A stretch of 64,000 nt of DNA, taken from the NCBI RefSeq assembly GCF_000685075.1, contig NZ_BAYD01000052.1, positions 1 through 64,000 of the forward strand. Reading direction: 5' to 3'. The notes under the pieces are model-generated. The model was not told the origin of the DNA. It did not search any database and saw only the letters and a list, made by a program, of their open reading frames with translations. The DNA is from Paraburkholderia oxyphila NBRC 105797 (GTDB lineage: Bacteria; Pseudomonadota; Gammaproteobacteria; Burkholderiales; Burkholderiaceae). Positions 18,075 through 27,031 of this stretch are shown here, piece after piece (the first letter of the stretch is position 1; every line of letters starts with the position of its first letter). The position numbers and the translations under genes were made by a program.

Positions 18075-18687
18075 ACCGCAACTGATCCAGCGCTATACGG
18101 CCAACGAGCGCAGCAACCACTGGATTACCGCGATCACCTTCGTGCTGCTCGCGCTCTCCGGTCTCGCGATGTTTCATCCGGCCATGTTCTGGCTTTCCGC
18201 GCTGTTCGGCGGCGGGCAATGGACGCGCATCCTGCATCCGTTCGTTGGCGTGGTGATGTTCATTTCGTTCATGATCCTCGCGCTGCGTTTCTGGCACCAC
18301 AACTATCTGGATTCGGCCGATGTGCAATGGCTCAAGCAGATCGACGACGTGCTGCACAACCGCGAGGACAAGCTGCCCGAGATCGGCCGCTACAATGCGG
18401 GTCAGAAGCTGCTATTCTTTGTAATGGTGGTTTGCCTCGTGCTGCTGCTCTTGAGCGGCATCGTGATCTGGCGGCGTTATTTCTCGTTCTACTTCCCGAT
18501 CACGCTGATCCGCGTGGCCGCCGACGTGCATGCGGCCGCTGCGTTCGTGCTGATCGTGGGCATCGTCGTGCATATCTATGCGGCGTTGTGGGTGAAGGGC
18601 TCGATTCGCGCGATGACGCGCGGCTACGTCACCTGGGGCTGGGCGAGAAAGCATCATCCGCGCTGGTTCCGCGAGAGCATCAAGTAG
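18061..18687 (+). CDS. fdnI: Formate dehydrogenase-N gamma subunit (cytochrome b)
   Basis: The 208-aa membrane subunit binds two b haems and reduces quinone. It has four hydrophobic segments: HWITAITFVLLALSGLAMF, FVGVVMFISFMILALRFW, LLFFVMVVCLVLLLLSGIVI and DVHAAAAFVLIVGIVVHIYAAL. Haem-ligand His residues sit in RSNHWITA and DVHAAAAF, and the C-terminal GSIRAMTRGYVTWGWARKHHP matches the family. I use the ATG at 18061, which overlaps fdnH; the in-frame codon at 18037 lies inside fdnH coding sequence. It completes the complex. Confidence 0.93.
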   Translation: MNNDEPQLIQRYTANERSNHWITAITFVLLALSGLAMFHPAMFWLSALFGGGQWTRILHPFVGVVMFISFMILALRFWHHNYLDSADVQWLKQIDDVLHNREDKLPEIGRYNAGQKLLFFVMVVCLVLLLLSGIVIWRRYFSFYFPITLIRVAADVHAAAAFVLIVGIVVHIYAALWVKGSIRAMTRGYVTWGWARKHHPRWFRESIK

Positions 18688-18716
18688 CAGGCGCGCATAT
18701 TCTGCGCCGCTGGCAG

Positions 18717-18748
18717 GCCGCCCGCCCGGGAAGGGCGCGGCGGCTTTT
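18717..18748 (+). terminator. Possible attenuating terminator between fdnI and fdhE
   Basis: GCCGCC-C-GCCC (18717-18727) pairs with GGGC-GC-GGCGGC (18733-18744) and is followed by TTTTCTGTT. It lies in the 90-bp gap after fdnI. Partial termination here would make structural subunits in excess over the accessory and Sec genes. Confidence 0.6.
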
Positions 18749-18777
18749 CTGTTATTGGAGAATGGGGACGATACGCC

Positions 18778-19710
18778 GTGACGCAACGCATTCTCGATCC
18801 CGAGCAGATTCAGGTGCAGGATCCCTCCGCGATTCCCCGCATCCGGCTGCCCGAGCGCGCGACGCATTTCAGGGAGCGCGCCGCGCGTCTGCGCAAGCTG
18901 GCGGACCATAACCCCATCGGCGGCTACGTGCGCCTCATGGCGGCGCTCGTGGACGCGCAGCAGCACGCGCTCGAGCATCTCGAAGCGCTGATGCCGCCGC
19001 CCGAAGCCATCGCCAACGCACAACGCCATTCGATGCCAATCCTGCCCGCGCTCGGCAGCGAGCGCGATCCGCAATGGCGAGCGGTGTTGCGCCGCCTCGC
19101 GGATCGCGTGGAAGCGGCGGGCGCGGTCACGCCCGCGCTCGCGAAAGTGCTCGATACGCTGCGCGCGATGAGCGACGCCGAACTCGACGCGCAAGCCGAT
19201 GCGCTGCTCGCGCAACGCCATGCGGAAGTCGCGCCCGCCACGGCGCCTTTCATCATGGCGGCGCTGCAGGTGGTGTGGACCGACCTCGCGAGCCGCGTCA
19301 ACGTACAGGACGTGCCCTACGTGGATGCACCTGGCGTGTGCCCCGTTTGCGGCGTGCCGCCGGTTGCGAGCATCGTGCGCGTGGGCGGCGCATTCCAGGG
19401 CTATCGCTACGTGCAATGCAGCCTGTGCGGCACCGAGAATCACGTGGTGCGCGTGAAGTGCACGAACTGCGATTCGACCAAGGGCATCGCGTATCACGGC
19501 ATCGAAGGCGGCAATCCGGCCTTGAAAGCGGAATCGTGCGACGAATGCCATACCTATCGCAAGATCGGCTATCAGGAGAAGGACCTCGAATTCGAGCCGC
19601 TCGCTGACGATCTCGCGAGCCTCACGCTCGACTTGCTGATGAGCGAAGCCGGTTATCGGCGCGCGAGCGCGAATCCGCTGCTCTATCCCGAAGCGCCGGC
19701 CGAGCAATGA
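18778..19710 (+). CDS. fdhE: Formate dehydrogenase accessory protein FdhE
   Basis: FdhE is a cytoplasmic maturation chaperone needed for activity of respiratory formate dehydrogenases. The 310-aa product has the expected N-terminal helical half and a C-terminal metal-binding half with four CxxC knuckles: CPVC (188-191), CSLC (214-217), CTNC (228-231) and CDEC (254-257). RLPERATHFRERAARLRKLA near the start is typical. Translation starts at a GTG with TTGGAGAATGGGG upstream. Its stop overlaps the selA start by four bases (ATGA). Confidence 0.94.
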   Translation: MTQRILDPEQIQVQDPSAIPRIRLPERATHFRERAARLRKLADHNPIGGYVRLMAALVDAQQHALEHLEALMPPPEAIANAQRHSMPILPALGSERDPQWRAVLRRLADRVEAAGAVTPALAKVLDTLRAMSDAELDAQADALLAQRHAEVAPATAPFIMAALQVVWTDLASRVNVQDVPYVDAPGVCPVCGVPPVASIVRVGGAFQGYRYVQCSLCGTENHVVRVKCTNCDSTKGIAYHGIEGGNPALKAESCDECHTYRKIGYQEKDLEFEPLADDLASLTLDLLMSEAGYRRASANPLLYPEAPAEQ

Positions 19711-21236
19711 TGCGCGCGGCCGAGATGAACGAAAGCGCGCAGCAGGGCGCAGCAGCAACGGCGCAAGTGATGCAAGGCGAGCACGATCAGCACAACCAGG
19801 TTGCCGGCCACGCGCTGAACGCGCTGCTTGCGCAGATGCCGGCCGTGGAGCGCGTGATTGCCTCGCCGCAGGCCCAGCCGTTGATCGCGCAGCATGGGCG
19901 CACGCAGGTGCTCGCAGCGATACGCGCGACGCTCGACGGCTGGCGGCGCGATGCGCAGGCGGGCACGCTGGCAACCGAAGCGAGCGCACAGGCACCGTTT
20001 GCCATCGAGCGCGTGATCGCGGACGCGGACCGGGCGCTCGCCTTGCGCGCGCAAAATGCGCTGCGCTCGGTGTTCAATCTGACCGGCACGGTGCTGCACA
20101 CGAATCTGGGCCGCGCGCTGCTGCCCGACGTTGCCGTGCGTGCCGTGGTGCAGGCGCTCACCCAGCCCGCCAACCTCGAGTTCGATCTGGCTACGGGCAA
20201 GCGCGGCGACCGCGACGACCTGATCGATGCGCTCATCTGTGAGTTGACGGGTGCCGAGGCGGCGACTGTCGTGAACAACAACGCCGCGGCGGTGCTGCTC
20301 ACGCTTTCCGCGCTGGCCGCACGCAAGGAGGTGATCGTCTCGCGCGGCGAGCTAGTGGAGATCGGTGGCGCGTTCCGCATTCCCGACATCATGAGCCGCG
20401 CGGGGGCGAGGCTGCGCGAAGTCGGCACGACCAATCGCACGCATCTAAAGGATTACGAAGCGGCGATCGGCGCGCGCACGGCGCTGCTGATGAAAGTGCA
20501 TTGCAGCAACTATGCGATCAGTGGCTTCACGAAGAGCGTCGAGCTCGACGAGCTGGCGCCGCTCGCGCGCAAGCACGGCCTGCCCGTGGCGGTGGACCTT
20601 GGCAGCGGCACGCTTGCCGATCTCACGCAGTGGGGCCTGCCCGCCGAACCCACCGTGCGCGCCACCGTGGAGGCAGGCGCCGATCTCGTGACTTTCAGCG
20701 GCGACAAGCTGCTGGGCGGCCCACAGGCCGGGCTGATCGTCGGGCGCAAGGCATTGATCGCGAAGATCAAGAAGCATCCGCTCAAGCGTGCGTTGCGTGT
20801 CGGCAAGCTCACGCTCGCGGCGCTCGAGCCCGTGCTCAAGCTCTACCAGGCACCCGAATTTCTGCGCGAGCGCCTGACGACGCTGCGGCTGCTCACGCGT
20901 CCCGCGAACGAGATGCACGAAGCGGCCACGCGCGTGCTGCCCGCATTGCAGCGCGCGCTGGGGGACGGCTATGACGCGAGCGTCGAGCCCATGCTCAGCC
21001 AGATCGGCAGCGGCGCCTTGCCCGTCGACGTCTTGCCGAGCAGCGGGCTGGTCGTGCGATATCGCGGCAAGGGCGGCAGCGGTCGCGCCTTGCTGAGGCT
21101 GGAACGCGCGCTGCGGGCGCTGCCGCGGCCCGTGATCGGCCGCATCGCCGACGACGCTTTGCGACTCGACCTGCGCTGTCTCGAGAGCGCGGACGAAGCG
21201 GCCTTCGTCGCGCAACTCGCGGAGCTGCGCCTGTGA
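19707..21236 (+). CDS. selA: L-seryl-tRNA(Sec) selenium transferase
   Basis: SelA is a PLP enzyme that converts Ser-tRNA(Sec) to Sec-tRNA(Sec) using selenophosphate. The 509-aa product contains NLTGTVLHTNLGRALLP, AATVVNNNAAAVLLTL, EIGGAFRIPDIM, and the PLP-lysine segment TFSGDKLLGGPQAG with Lys334 by this start. It is about 45 residues longer than E. coli SelA at the N-terminus, so a later start is possible, though the ATGA overlap with fdhE favours this one. It overlaps selB by four bases (GTGA), implying coupled translation. Confidence 0.96.
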   Translation: MMRAAEMNESAQQGAAATAQVMQGEHDQHNQVAGHALNALLAQMPAVERVIASPQAQPLIAQHGRTQVLAAIRATLDGWRRDAQAGTLATEASAQAPFAIERVIADADRALALRAQNALRSVFNLTGTVLHTNLGRALLPDVAVRAVVQALTQPANLEFDLATGKRGDRDDLIDALICELTGAEAATVVNNNAAAVLLTLSALAARKEVIVSRGELVEIGGAFRIPDIMSRAGARLREVGTTNRTHLKDYEAAIGARTALLMKVHCSNYAISGFTKSVELDELAPLARKHGLPVAVDLGSGTLADLTQWGLPAEPTVRATVEAGADLVTFSGDKLLGGPQAGLIVGRKALIAKIKKHPLKRALRVGKLTLAALEPVLKLYQAPEFLRERLTTLRLLTRPANEMHEAATRVLPALQRALGDGYDASVEPMLSQIGSGALPVDVLPSSGLVVRYRGKGGSGRALLRLERALRALPRPVIGRIADDALRLDLRCLESADEAAFVAQLAELRL

Positions 21237-23161
21237 TCGTCGGTACGGCGGGGCATATCGATCACGGCAAGACCACGCTCGTGCGCGCGCTCACCGGCGT
21301 GGACACCGACCGGCTCAAGGAAGAGAAGGCGCGCGGCATCTCCATCGAGCTCGGCTATGCCTATACGCCGCTCGCGAATGGCGACGTGCTCGGCTTTATC
21401 GACGTGCCGGGGCACGAGAAGCTCGTGCACACCATGGCGGCTGGCGCGTGCGGGATCGACTTCGCACTGCTCGTGATCGCCGCCGATGACGGGGTCATGC
21501 CACAAACGCGCGAGCACCTGGCCATTCTGCAACTGCTCGGCGTAACACATGGCGCGATCGCGCTCACCAAGGTGGACCGCGTGGACCCGGCACGGCTTGC
21601 CGAGGTGCACGCGGAAATTGCCGCGTGGCTCGCACCCACTGCGCTGGCCGGCGCGCCGTGCTTCGAAACGCAGGCGACGCAGCCCGGCGATCCGGGCGTT
21701 GCGAAACTCGACGCCTGGCTGCGCGAGCGCGCCACGCGCTGGCAGGCACGCCGCGACGACGGCCTGTTCCGCCTCGCCGTGGATCGCGTCTTTACCTTGA
21801 CGGGGCAGGGCACGGTTGTGACCGGCACCGTTTTCGCAGGACGCGTGCGCACCGGCGAGAATTTGCTGCTCACACCCGCGGGCATGCCGGTGCGGGTGCG
21901 TGGCATCCACGCACAAAATCGCGCCTCGGATACGGGGCGGGCGGGGCAACGTTGCGCGCTCAACCTTTCCGGCGTGGAGAAGGATCAAATTTCACGTGGA
22001 GACTGGATTGTCGATGCGCGGCTCGCGCAAAGCGCGACGCGTCTGGACGTCGAGCTGAGTCTTCTGGACGATGCGGGCATCACGCTCCAGCATTGGTCGC
22101 CCCTGCACGTGCATCTGGGCACGATGCATCGCATGGCGAACGTCGCGTTGCTCGAAGGCGATACGCTTGCGGCCGGAGGTCATGCGCGCGTGCAGCTCGT
22201 CTTCGATACGCCGCTGCATGCAATGCCCGGCGATCGATTCATCGTGCGCAACGCGCAGGCCAGCCGAACGGTAGGCGGCGGCCGCGTGATCGACCCGTTC
22301 GGGCCGGCGCGGCGCCGGCGCACGCCGGAGCGCCGTGCCTGGCTCGATGCGCTGCGCGCATGGCTGGACGAAGGCAACGTTGGCGCGCTGATCGAGGAGG
22401 CGCCGCGTGGGCTTACACGCTCCACGCTGACGCAATTGACGGGATTCGACGCGGGTACGCTCGCGTTGCCCGACGACGCGGTCGTGATCGCGCCACAAGG
22501 ACGTGCAGCGGAATCCATCGTGCTCGCGCGCGACCATTGGATGCGTCTTGCGGCGCGCATCGTCGAGGCGCTGGGCGAGTTCCATGTGCGCACGCCGGAC
22601 GAGCAGGGCCCGGACGCCGCGCGCCTGCGGCGCATGGCGGTGCCGCTCGTGAGCGACGAGGTCTGGCGCGCGGCGGTGGACGCGCTCATCGAAGCAGGAC
22701 GTATTTCGCGCAGCGGGCCGTGGCTGCATTTGCCTTCGCATGCGGTTTCGCTAGATGCCAGCGAAGAAGTGCTTGCCGCGCGCCTCATGCCGTTGCTTGC
22801 GCAAGGACGCTACGACCCGCCCTGGGTGCGCGATCTCGCGCGCGAAGTGCAGGAACCCGAAGAAAAAGTGCGTGCGCTGCTGCGCAAGCTCGCGCGCCTC
22901 GGCAGGCTGTATCAGATCGTGCGCGACCTGTTCTACGATCGCGTGGCGATTCACGAGCTTGCGCGCCTCGTCGCGCAACTGGCTGAAGCTTCGCAGCCAC
23001 AAGATGCCGGCGTAGGCGCGGCCGCGTTTCGCGATGCTGCAGGACTCGGGCGCAAGCGCGCGATCCAGATTCTGGAGTTCTTCGATCGCGTTGGATATAC
23101 TCGATTCCAGCGCGATCAGCATTGGTTGAGGCCCGATAGCCGCATGCGCGAGTGGCTATAG
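21233..23161 (+). CDS. selB: Selenocysteine-specific translation factor SelB
   Basis: SelB carries Sec-tRNA(Sec) to the ribosome and binds the SECIS hairpin. The 642-aa protein has an EF-Tu-like GTPase domain: P-loop GHIDHGKT (7-14), GISIELGYAY switch 1, DVPGHEKLVHTMAAG switch 2 and TKVD base recognition. Beta-barrel domains follow (residues about 175-350), then C-terminal winged-helix repeats that bind the SECIS RNA, ending QILEFFDRVGYTRF. It starts with GTG overlapping the selA stop and ends 66 bases before selC. Confidence 0.96.
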   Translation: MIVGTAGHIDHGKTTLVRALTGVDTDRLKEEKARGISIELGYAYTPLANGDVLGFIDVPGHEKLVHTMAAGACGIDFALLVIAADDGVMPQTREHLAILQLLGVTHGAIALTKVDRVDPARLAEVHAEIAAWLAPTALAGAPCFETQATQPGDPGVAKLDAWLRERATRWQARRDDGLFRLAVDRVFTLTGQGTVVTGTVFAGRVRTGENLLLTPAGMPVRVRGIHAQNRASDTGRAGQRCALNLSGVEKDQISRGDWIVDARLAQSATRLDVELSLLDDAGITLQHWSPLHVHLGTMHRMANVALLEGDTLAAGGHARVQLVFDTPLHAMPGDRFIVRNAQASRTVGGGRVIDPFGPARRRRTPERRAWLDALRAWLDEGNVGALIEEAPRGLTRSTLTQLTGFDAGTLALPDDAVVIAPQGRAAESIVLARDHWMRLAARIVEALGEFHVRTPDEQGPDAARLRRMAVPLVSDEVWRAAVDALIEAGRISRSGPWLHLPSHAVSLDASEEVLAARLMPLLAQGRYDPPWVRDLAREVQEPEEKVRALLRKLARLGRLYQIVRDLFYDRVAIHELARLVAQLAEASQPQDAGVGAAAFRDAAGLGRKRAIQILEFFDRVGYTRFQRDQHWLRPDSRMREWL

Positions 23162-23227
23162 CGTGGGGTGAGGGCCTGGCGTTACTGCGGTTTTCGCTCG
23201 GTTTTCATGCCGTTCTCGCCTGGAAAT

Positions 23228-23323
23228 GGAAGGCAATCGTATCGGGTGGTACGGCCAGACTTCAAATCTGGTTGGGGACGTCAGCCGTTCCTGGGACAGT
23301 TCGACTCTGTCTGCTTTCCGCCA
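23228..23323 (+). tRNA. selC: tRNA-Sec (anticodon TCA)
   Basis: The 96-nt gene has the long 8-bp acceptor stem of tRNA-Sec (GGAAGGCA at 23228-23235 with TGCTTTCC at 23312-23319, one G/T pair), a G discriminator and an encoded CCA. The anticodon arm CCAGA-CTTCAAA-TCTGG places TCA at 23262-23264, decoding UGA. A long variable arm (TTGGGGACGTCAGCCGTTCC) and a T loop GTTCGACTC follow. It lies directly behind selB, which completes the Sec insertion machinery apart from selD. Confidence 0.97.
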
Positions 23324-23528
23324 TTCAAGGCTATGGACACGCTTGGCGTGTTGTGGAGTTCATCAATTAACGAGTATCGTACGGGGAAGCGGATGCGGTG
23401 ATGCGATCAAGACGGTATCTCCGGAGAGACCGATATGCATCGCCGGTCGGTCGTGCACCGGGAGCGAATCGATCCGGCCGACCGCCGGATCCGCGCTTTT
23501 CATAAGAAATATATCGTTATCCAAAGTG

Positions 23529-24653
23529 TTATTTACGTGAAGGATACTGGGCAGCGGTAGTGGTGCCCGCAACGTCCAGGAAAGCGTTGATTGCTGCCAT
23601 ATATCCGTCGCTCGTCACAGGCTGGCCCTGTGCGTCGAACGCCGCCGCGACGAAATAGGTGCCCTCATTCTGCGTGAAACCCGATACGATCGGCACGCGA
23701 CTGAAATTGCCGCTCGCGAACGCGGCGCTGGTCGAGAGCGGTAGCACGCGGGTGTTAAGCGTGGCATACCAGGTGAGTGGGTTGCCTTGAAGCAGTGCGG
23801 ATGCGGAAAGCCCACGCAGGCAGGCGGTCGTTGCCGAGCTCCCACATCCCCATGTTGTCGCATAGCCGATTCCGTCCGTTTCGGCCTGTGCCTGCGATTC
23901 CTGCTGGCGGCTGAAGTCGCCACTCTGCGCGACGGCCTTCGCGAACAACCCGGCTGACAGCGGAGACGCGAGCTGCACGTATATCGAATGCCCGCCCGAC
24001 GAGTCGCCGAAAATCGTTACATTGGCCGGATCGCCGCCGAACGTGCGGATGTTTTGCTTGACCCAGCCCAGTGCCGCCGCCTGGTCCATGATCCCGTAGT
24101 CGCCGGAGACCTGATTGGGATCCTCGGCGGTCAGTGCGGGATGCGCGAGAAAGCCAAACGCGTTGAGCCGGTAGTTAATCGTCACGACGATGGCGTTCGC
24201 TTGTTTCGCGAGCGCGGAACCGTCGGTCTGGCTACCCGACCCGAGGATGAAACCGCCACCATGTATCCAGAACAGGACGGGGAGCGCTGAAGCGGGCGTC
24301 GCTGCGTCCGGTACATAGACGTTCAGGTACAGACAGTCCTCGCTGCCGGTCGGCGCACTTGCGGTGCCTTGCATGCAGACGGATCGAAAGTGCGATGCGT
24401 CGTATTGACCGCCGGCGTAAGCGGCGACCGGCGCGGGCGGCTTCCATCGCAGTGCGCCCACGGGCGGCGCGGCATAGGGCAGGCCGAGAAACTGTCGCAC
24501 GCCGCTCTGCTCGATACCGGTGGCCGTGCCCTGTTGAGTCTGCACACTATGCAGGTTTGGCGGATCGGAATCCGCGCTGCCACCGCAGCCACTGAACGCG
24601 AGCGGTAGGGTCGCAGCGATGGATACGATATTTAATTTAGGCATACGAATCAT
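23529..24653 (-). CDS. Carboxylesterase type B, C-terminally truncated
   Basis: The 374-aa alpha/beta hydrolase starts with a lipoprotein-like signal (ending FSGCGG). It has the oxyanion motif WIHGGGFILG, the nucleophile elbow FGDSSGGHS with the catalytic Ser, and FTQNEGTYF with the catalytic Glu. Family members are about 500 residues and have the catalytic His in the last 100; here the frame stops at QYPSRK, before that His. It is therefore a broken or altered enzyme unless it uses another base. It follows a porin by 41 bases on the same strand. The break lies about 200 bases from selC. Confidence 0.8.
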   Translation of the reverse strand: MIRMPKLNIVSIAATLPLAFSGCGGSADSDPPNLHSVQTQQGTATGIEQSGVRQFLGLPYAAPPVGALRWKPPAPVAAYAGGQYDASHFRSVCMQGTASAPTGSEDCLYLNVYVPDAATPASALPVLFWIHGGGFILGSGSQTDGSALAKQANAIVVTINYRLNAFGFLAHPALTAEDPNQVSGDYGIMDQAAALGWVKQNIRTFGGDPANVTIFGDSSGGHSIYVQLASPLSAGLFAKAVAQSGDFSRQQESQAQAETDGIGYATTWGCGSSATTACLRGLSASALLQGNPLTWYATLNTRVLPLSTSAAFASGNFSRVPIVSGFTQNEGTYFVAAAFDAQGQPVTSDGYMAAINAFLDVAGTTTAAQYPSRK

Positions 24654-24694
24654 TGTCGAAGCTCCTTTAGCAGATTGACGATATTCATATCTGT

Positions 24695-25798
24695 TCAGAA
24701 CCTCGTTCGTATGCCGATGCGGACCGCGACCGACGACGCGCCACCGCTCCCAACATAGTTGCCATCGACGAACGCGCTGGTGCCTCCGATCCCGAGGAAC
24801 ACCGGTGCTGCGCCGCCCGACGCGTGGAGGTAGGTCGCAGTGGTATAGACGTCGGTGCGCTTGGACAGCGCGTAGTCAAGAAGCGCCGTCGCGTTCTGCC
24901 AATGTTGATCGCCGAGCTTGCTGTACCAGTAGCCGGCCATCAGCGTCGTAGCCGGAGTTAGTGAGAACACTTCGTTGAGTTCGTAGGTCGCGATTGAACC
25001 GTTGTCGTTGGCGATGCGCAGGTGCGTGTCGGTGAACAGCACACGCGTGAGGCTGCGGCCGATCTGGTAACTGGCGCCAACTCCGTAGTTCGTGACGCCG
25101 CTCGCGAGCATCGGCGCGGGCGGCAAATTCGGGAAGAACGTCGTCCCGGCCTGCACGGGGCCGTGCACGCCCATGTCGTGAATGTCCGTATAGGCCGCAC
25201 CGATCTTCAGCGGGCCGTTGTCGTACCGCAGCCCGAAGGCGACGACGCGTCCCGTGCCGCCGGACGTCGCCTGGGACTGGAACGCATAGAGCCCGCCGAC
25301 CGTCACGCCGGCGATCGTCGGCGACACGTAGCGAACCGAATTGTTGATGTGCAGCGTGCCCGCGAGATGATCGAAGTCTCCCGGGTGCCACGCGTACTGG
25401 CCCGCGTATTGCCCCATCGCGAACTGCGTGAGGTTGTCCCAGAAGAAGTCGTACTGCTTGCCGAGCGTCACGCGGCCGTAGGGCACCGACGCGAGACCGA
25501 CCCACGCCTGCCGGTTGAAGATCGTATCGGACTGGAAAAGGGCGCCCGAGTTGAGATTGAAGCCGCCCTCGAGATCGAAAACGGCGCTCAGACCACCGCC
25601 GAGATCCTCCTTGCCGAGGAAGCCCCAGCGGTTCGACTGGATCGCGCCGTCGGTCGCCATGAACTGGCTGTGTCCGCCGACGTTGCTCAGGTACGAGACG
25701 CCGGCATCGATGATCCCGTAAAGCGTCACGCTGCTTTGCGCGTGCGCGGCGGTGCTGACGGCCGCGAGCACCGCCGCGCCGAGAAGCGACTTCTTCAT
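24695..25798 (-). CDS. Trimeric outer-membrane porin
   Basis: The 367-aa precursor has a signal peptide (MKKSLLGAAVLAAVSTAAHA), then QSSVTLYGIIDAGVSYLSNV, and ends with aromatic-terminated IRTRF. WGFLGKEDLGGGLSAVFDLE and FNRQAWVGLASVPYGRVTLG match the conserved first strands and the LGRQ/LGKQYD turn. It belongs to the same family as the porin at 11-12 kb but is clearly diverged. Lying in a run of minus-strand catabolic genes between an esterase and a beta-propeller gene, it probably admits the pathway's substrate through the outer membrane. Confidence 0.92.
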   Translation of the reverse strand: MKKSLLGAAVLAAVSTAAHAQSSVTLYGIIDAGVSYLSNVGGHSQFMATDGAIQSNRWGFLGKEDLGGGLSAVFDLEGGFNLNSGALFQSDTIFNRQAWVGLASVPYGRVTLGKQYDFFWDNLTQFAMGQYAGQYAWHPGDFDHLAGTLHINNSVRYVSPTIAGVTVGGLYAFQSQATSGGTGRVVAFGLRYDNGPLKIGAAYTDIHDMGVHGPVQAGTTFFPNLPPAPMLASGVTNYGVGASYQIGRSLTRVLFTDTHLRIANDNGSIATYELNEVFSLTPATTLMAGYWYSKLGDQHWQNATALLDYALSKRTDVYTTATYLHASGGAAPVFLGIGGTSAFVDGNYVGSGGASSVAVRIGIRTRF

Positions 25799-25935
25799 TG
25801 ACTGTCTCCATCATCGTTATTTTTTCGGGCAAGCCCGGGCCCTCCCTGCCTGCCGGAGGGATCGAGCGTAGGTGCTGCTGGGTAAAGCCGTGTGCCGCTG
25901 GTCTATCGGCCGGTCAGGCGGTTATGCGGGGTGAA

Positions 25936-27030
25936 TCATCGTTCGAACCGGTAAACGGTCGAATCGACGCGAAAGCGAAGGTCCTCGCTCAAAGCGTTGC
26001 TGACCACGAGATAACGCGTGCCGTCCGCGACGAACGTGCTCGCCGATGTCGCGCCCGAGGTCGGGAATTCGCCGAGCAGCTCGAACGCGTCGCCGCGCCA
26101 CGCGAACATCTGCGAGTGCTGGACGACGACTGGGTCGTGCGGCGTGCCGGTGATGAAGCACACGTGTACGAGATAGCGGCATCCGTCGGTGCCGTCGATC
26201 AGGCAGAGTTCGCGCCCGCCTGCGCCGCCGAGCAACTGGACCGGCGCGAATGCGCCGCCGTCCAGCCGGTACAGCGTCGTGTGATCGAGGATGTTCACGT
26301 AGACCATCCACAGGTCGCCGCCGTCCTCGAAGAAGCGGAACGTGCGCGCGCCGTGGCCGGGCAGCGTCTGGAATGCCTCGAACCGCTCGCCGTTCCAGCG
26401 GAAGATCGTCGCGCCGTCGAGATGATCGGCATACGCGAGGTAGTGCACCCCGCCGAACTGCACGGAGATCCAGTCGTAGCCCCACTGGCCGTCGAACGTC
26501 TGGAACACGTCGAAGCGGCTGCCGTTCCATTCGAGCACGCATGATTGACGGGGATGGCGCGCGATCGCGCCGTCGATCTTCACGCCTTGCGCAAGCCCGA
26601 GGAAGTGCCGCGAGCCGATGTCGAACGCGCGGAACTGCTTCGCGGCAAACGCCGGAATGCGCTGGAACGGCCGCCACGCGCCGTCGCCCCATTCGTACAC
26701 GAGGGCGTCGGTGTTCAGGTCGTACGGGCCCTTGCCCGATCGCACGCCCGCGGCCGCGAGAAACCGGCGCGCGCCGATCTCGAAGTATTCGAGATCCTCG
26801 CCGCCCGTCAGCGGCAGCGTGCCGGCCTCGACGAAGCGGCCGCCGTCCCGGCGATAGAGCCGCGCGCCGATATCGCTGTCGCCGCCGTTCATGTGCGGCG
26901 GCTGGCCGGCGATGTCGACTGCGAGTTGTGGAATCCCGAGACAGGTCGTGCCGTCGATCTCGAAGACGGCCGCCGCGCGCGCGCCGCTCGTCGCGAGCGA
27001 CTGCACGGGGATGAGGAAGTCCAGGCTCAT
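25936..27030 (-). CDS. Seven-bladed EAR/EPTP-type beta-propeller protein
   Basis: The 364-aa protein is built of seven repeats of about 45-50 residues with the pattern [hydrophobic-Y/F-x-W-x-G-x-F-x-x-(F/V)-Q-x-(I/L) ... F-x-I-G-x-x-x-(Y/F)-L-x-x-A]. Good copies are ATIFRWNGERFEAFQTLPGH, YRRDGGRFVEAGTLPL and EYFEIGARRFLAAAG. The last strand, STVYRFER, would close the ring with repeat 1. This matches the EAR/EPTP repeats of animal LGI1 and TSPEAR, known mostly as interaction modules. No signal peptide is seen. Its ATG comes one base after the stop of the MFS permease gene, so they are coupled. Function is unknown: binding protein or lactonase-like enzyme are possible. Confidence 0.7.
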   Translation of the reverse strand: MSLDFLIPVQSLATSGARAAAVFEIDGTTCLGIPQLAVDIAGQPPHMNGGDSDIGARLYRRDGGRFVEAGTLPLTGGEDLEYFEIGARRFLAAAGVRSGKGPYDLNTDALVYEWGDGAWRPFQRIPAFAAKQFRAFDIGSRHFLGLAQGVKIDGAIARHPRQSCVLEWNGSRFDVFQTFDGQWGYDWISVQFGGVHYLAYADHLDGATIFRWNGERFEAFQTLPGHGARTFRFFEDGGDLWMVYVNILDHTTLYRLDGGAFAPVQLLGGAGGRELCLIDGTDGCRYLVHVCFITGTPHDPVVVQHSQMFAWRGDAFELLGEFPTSGATSASTFVADGTRYLVVSNALSEDLRFRVDSTVYRFER

Positions 27031-27031
27031 G

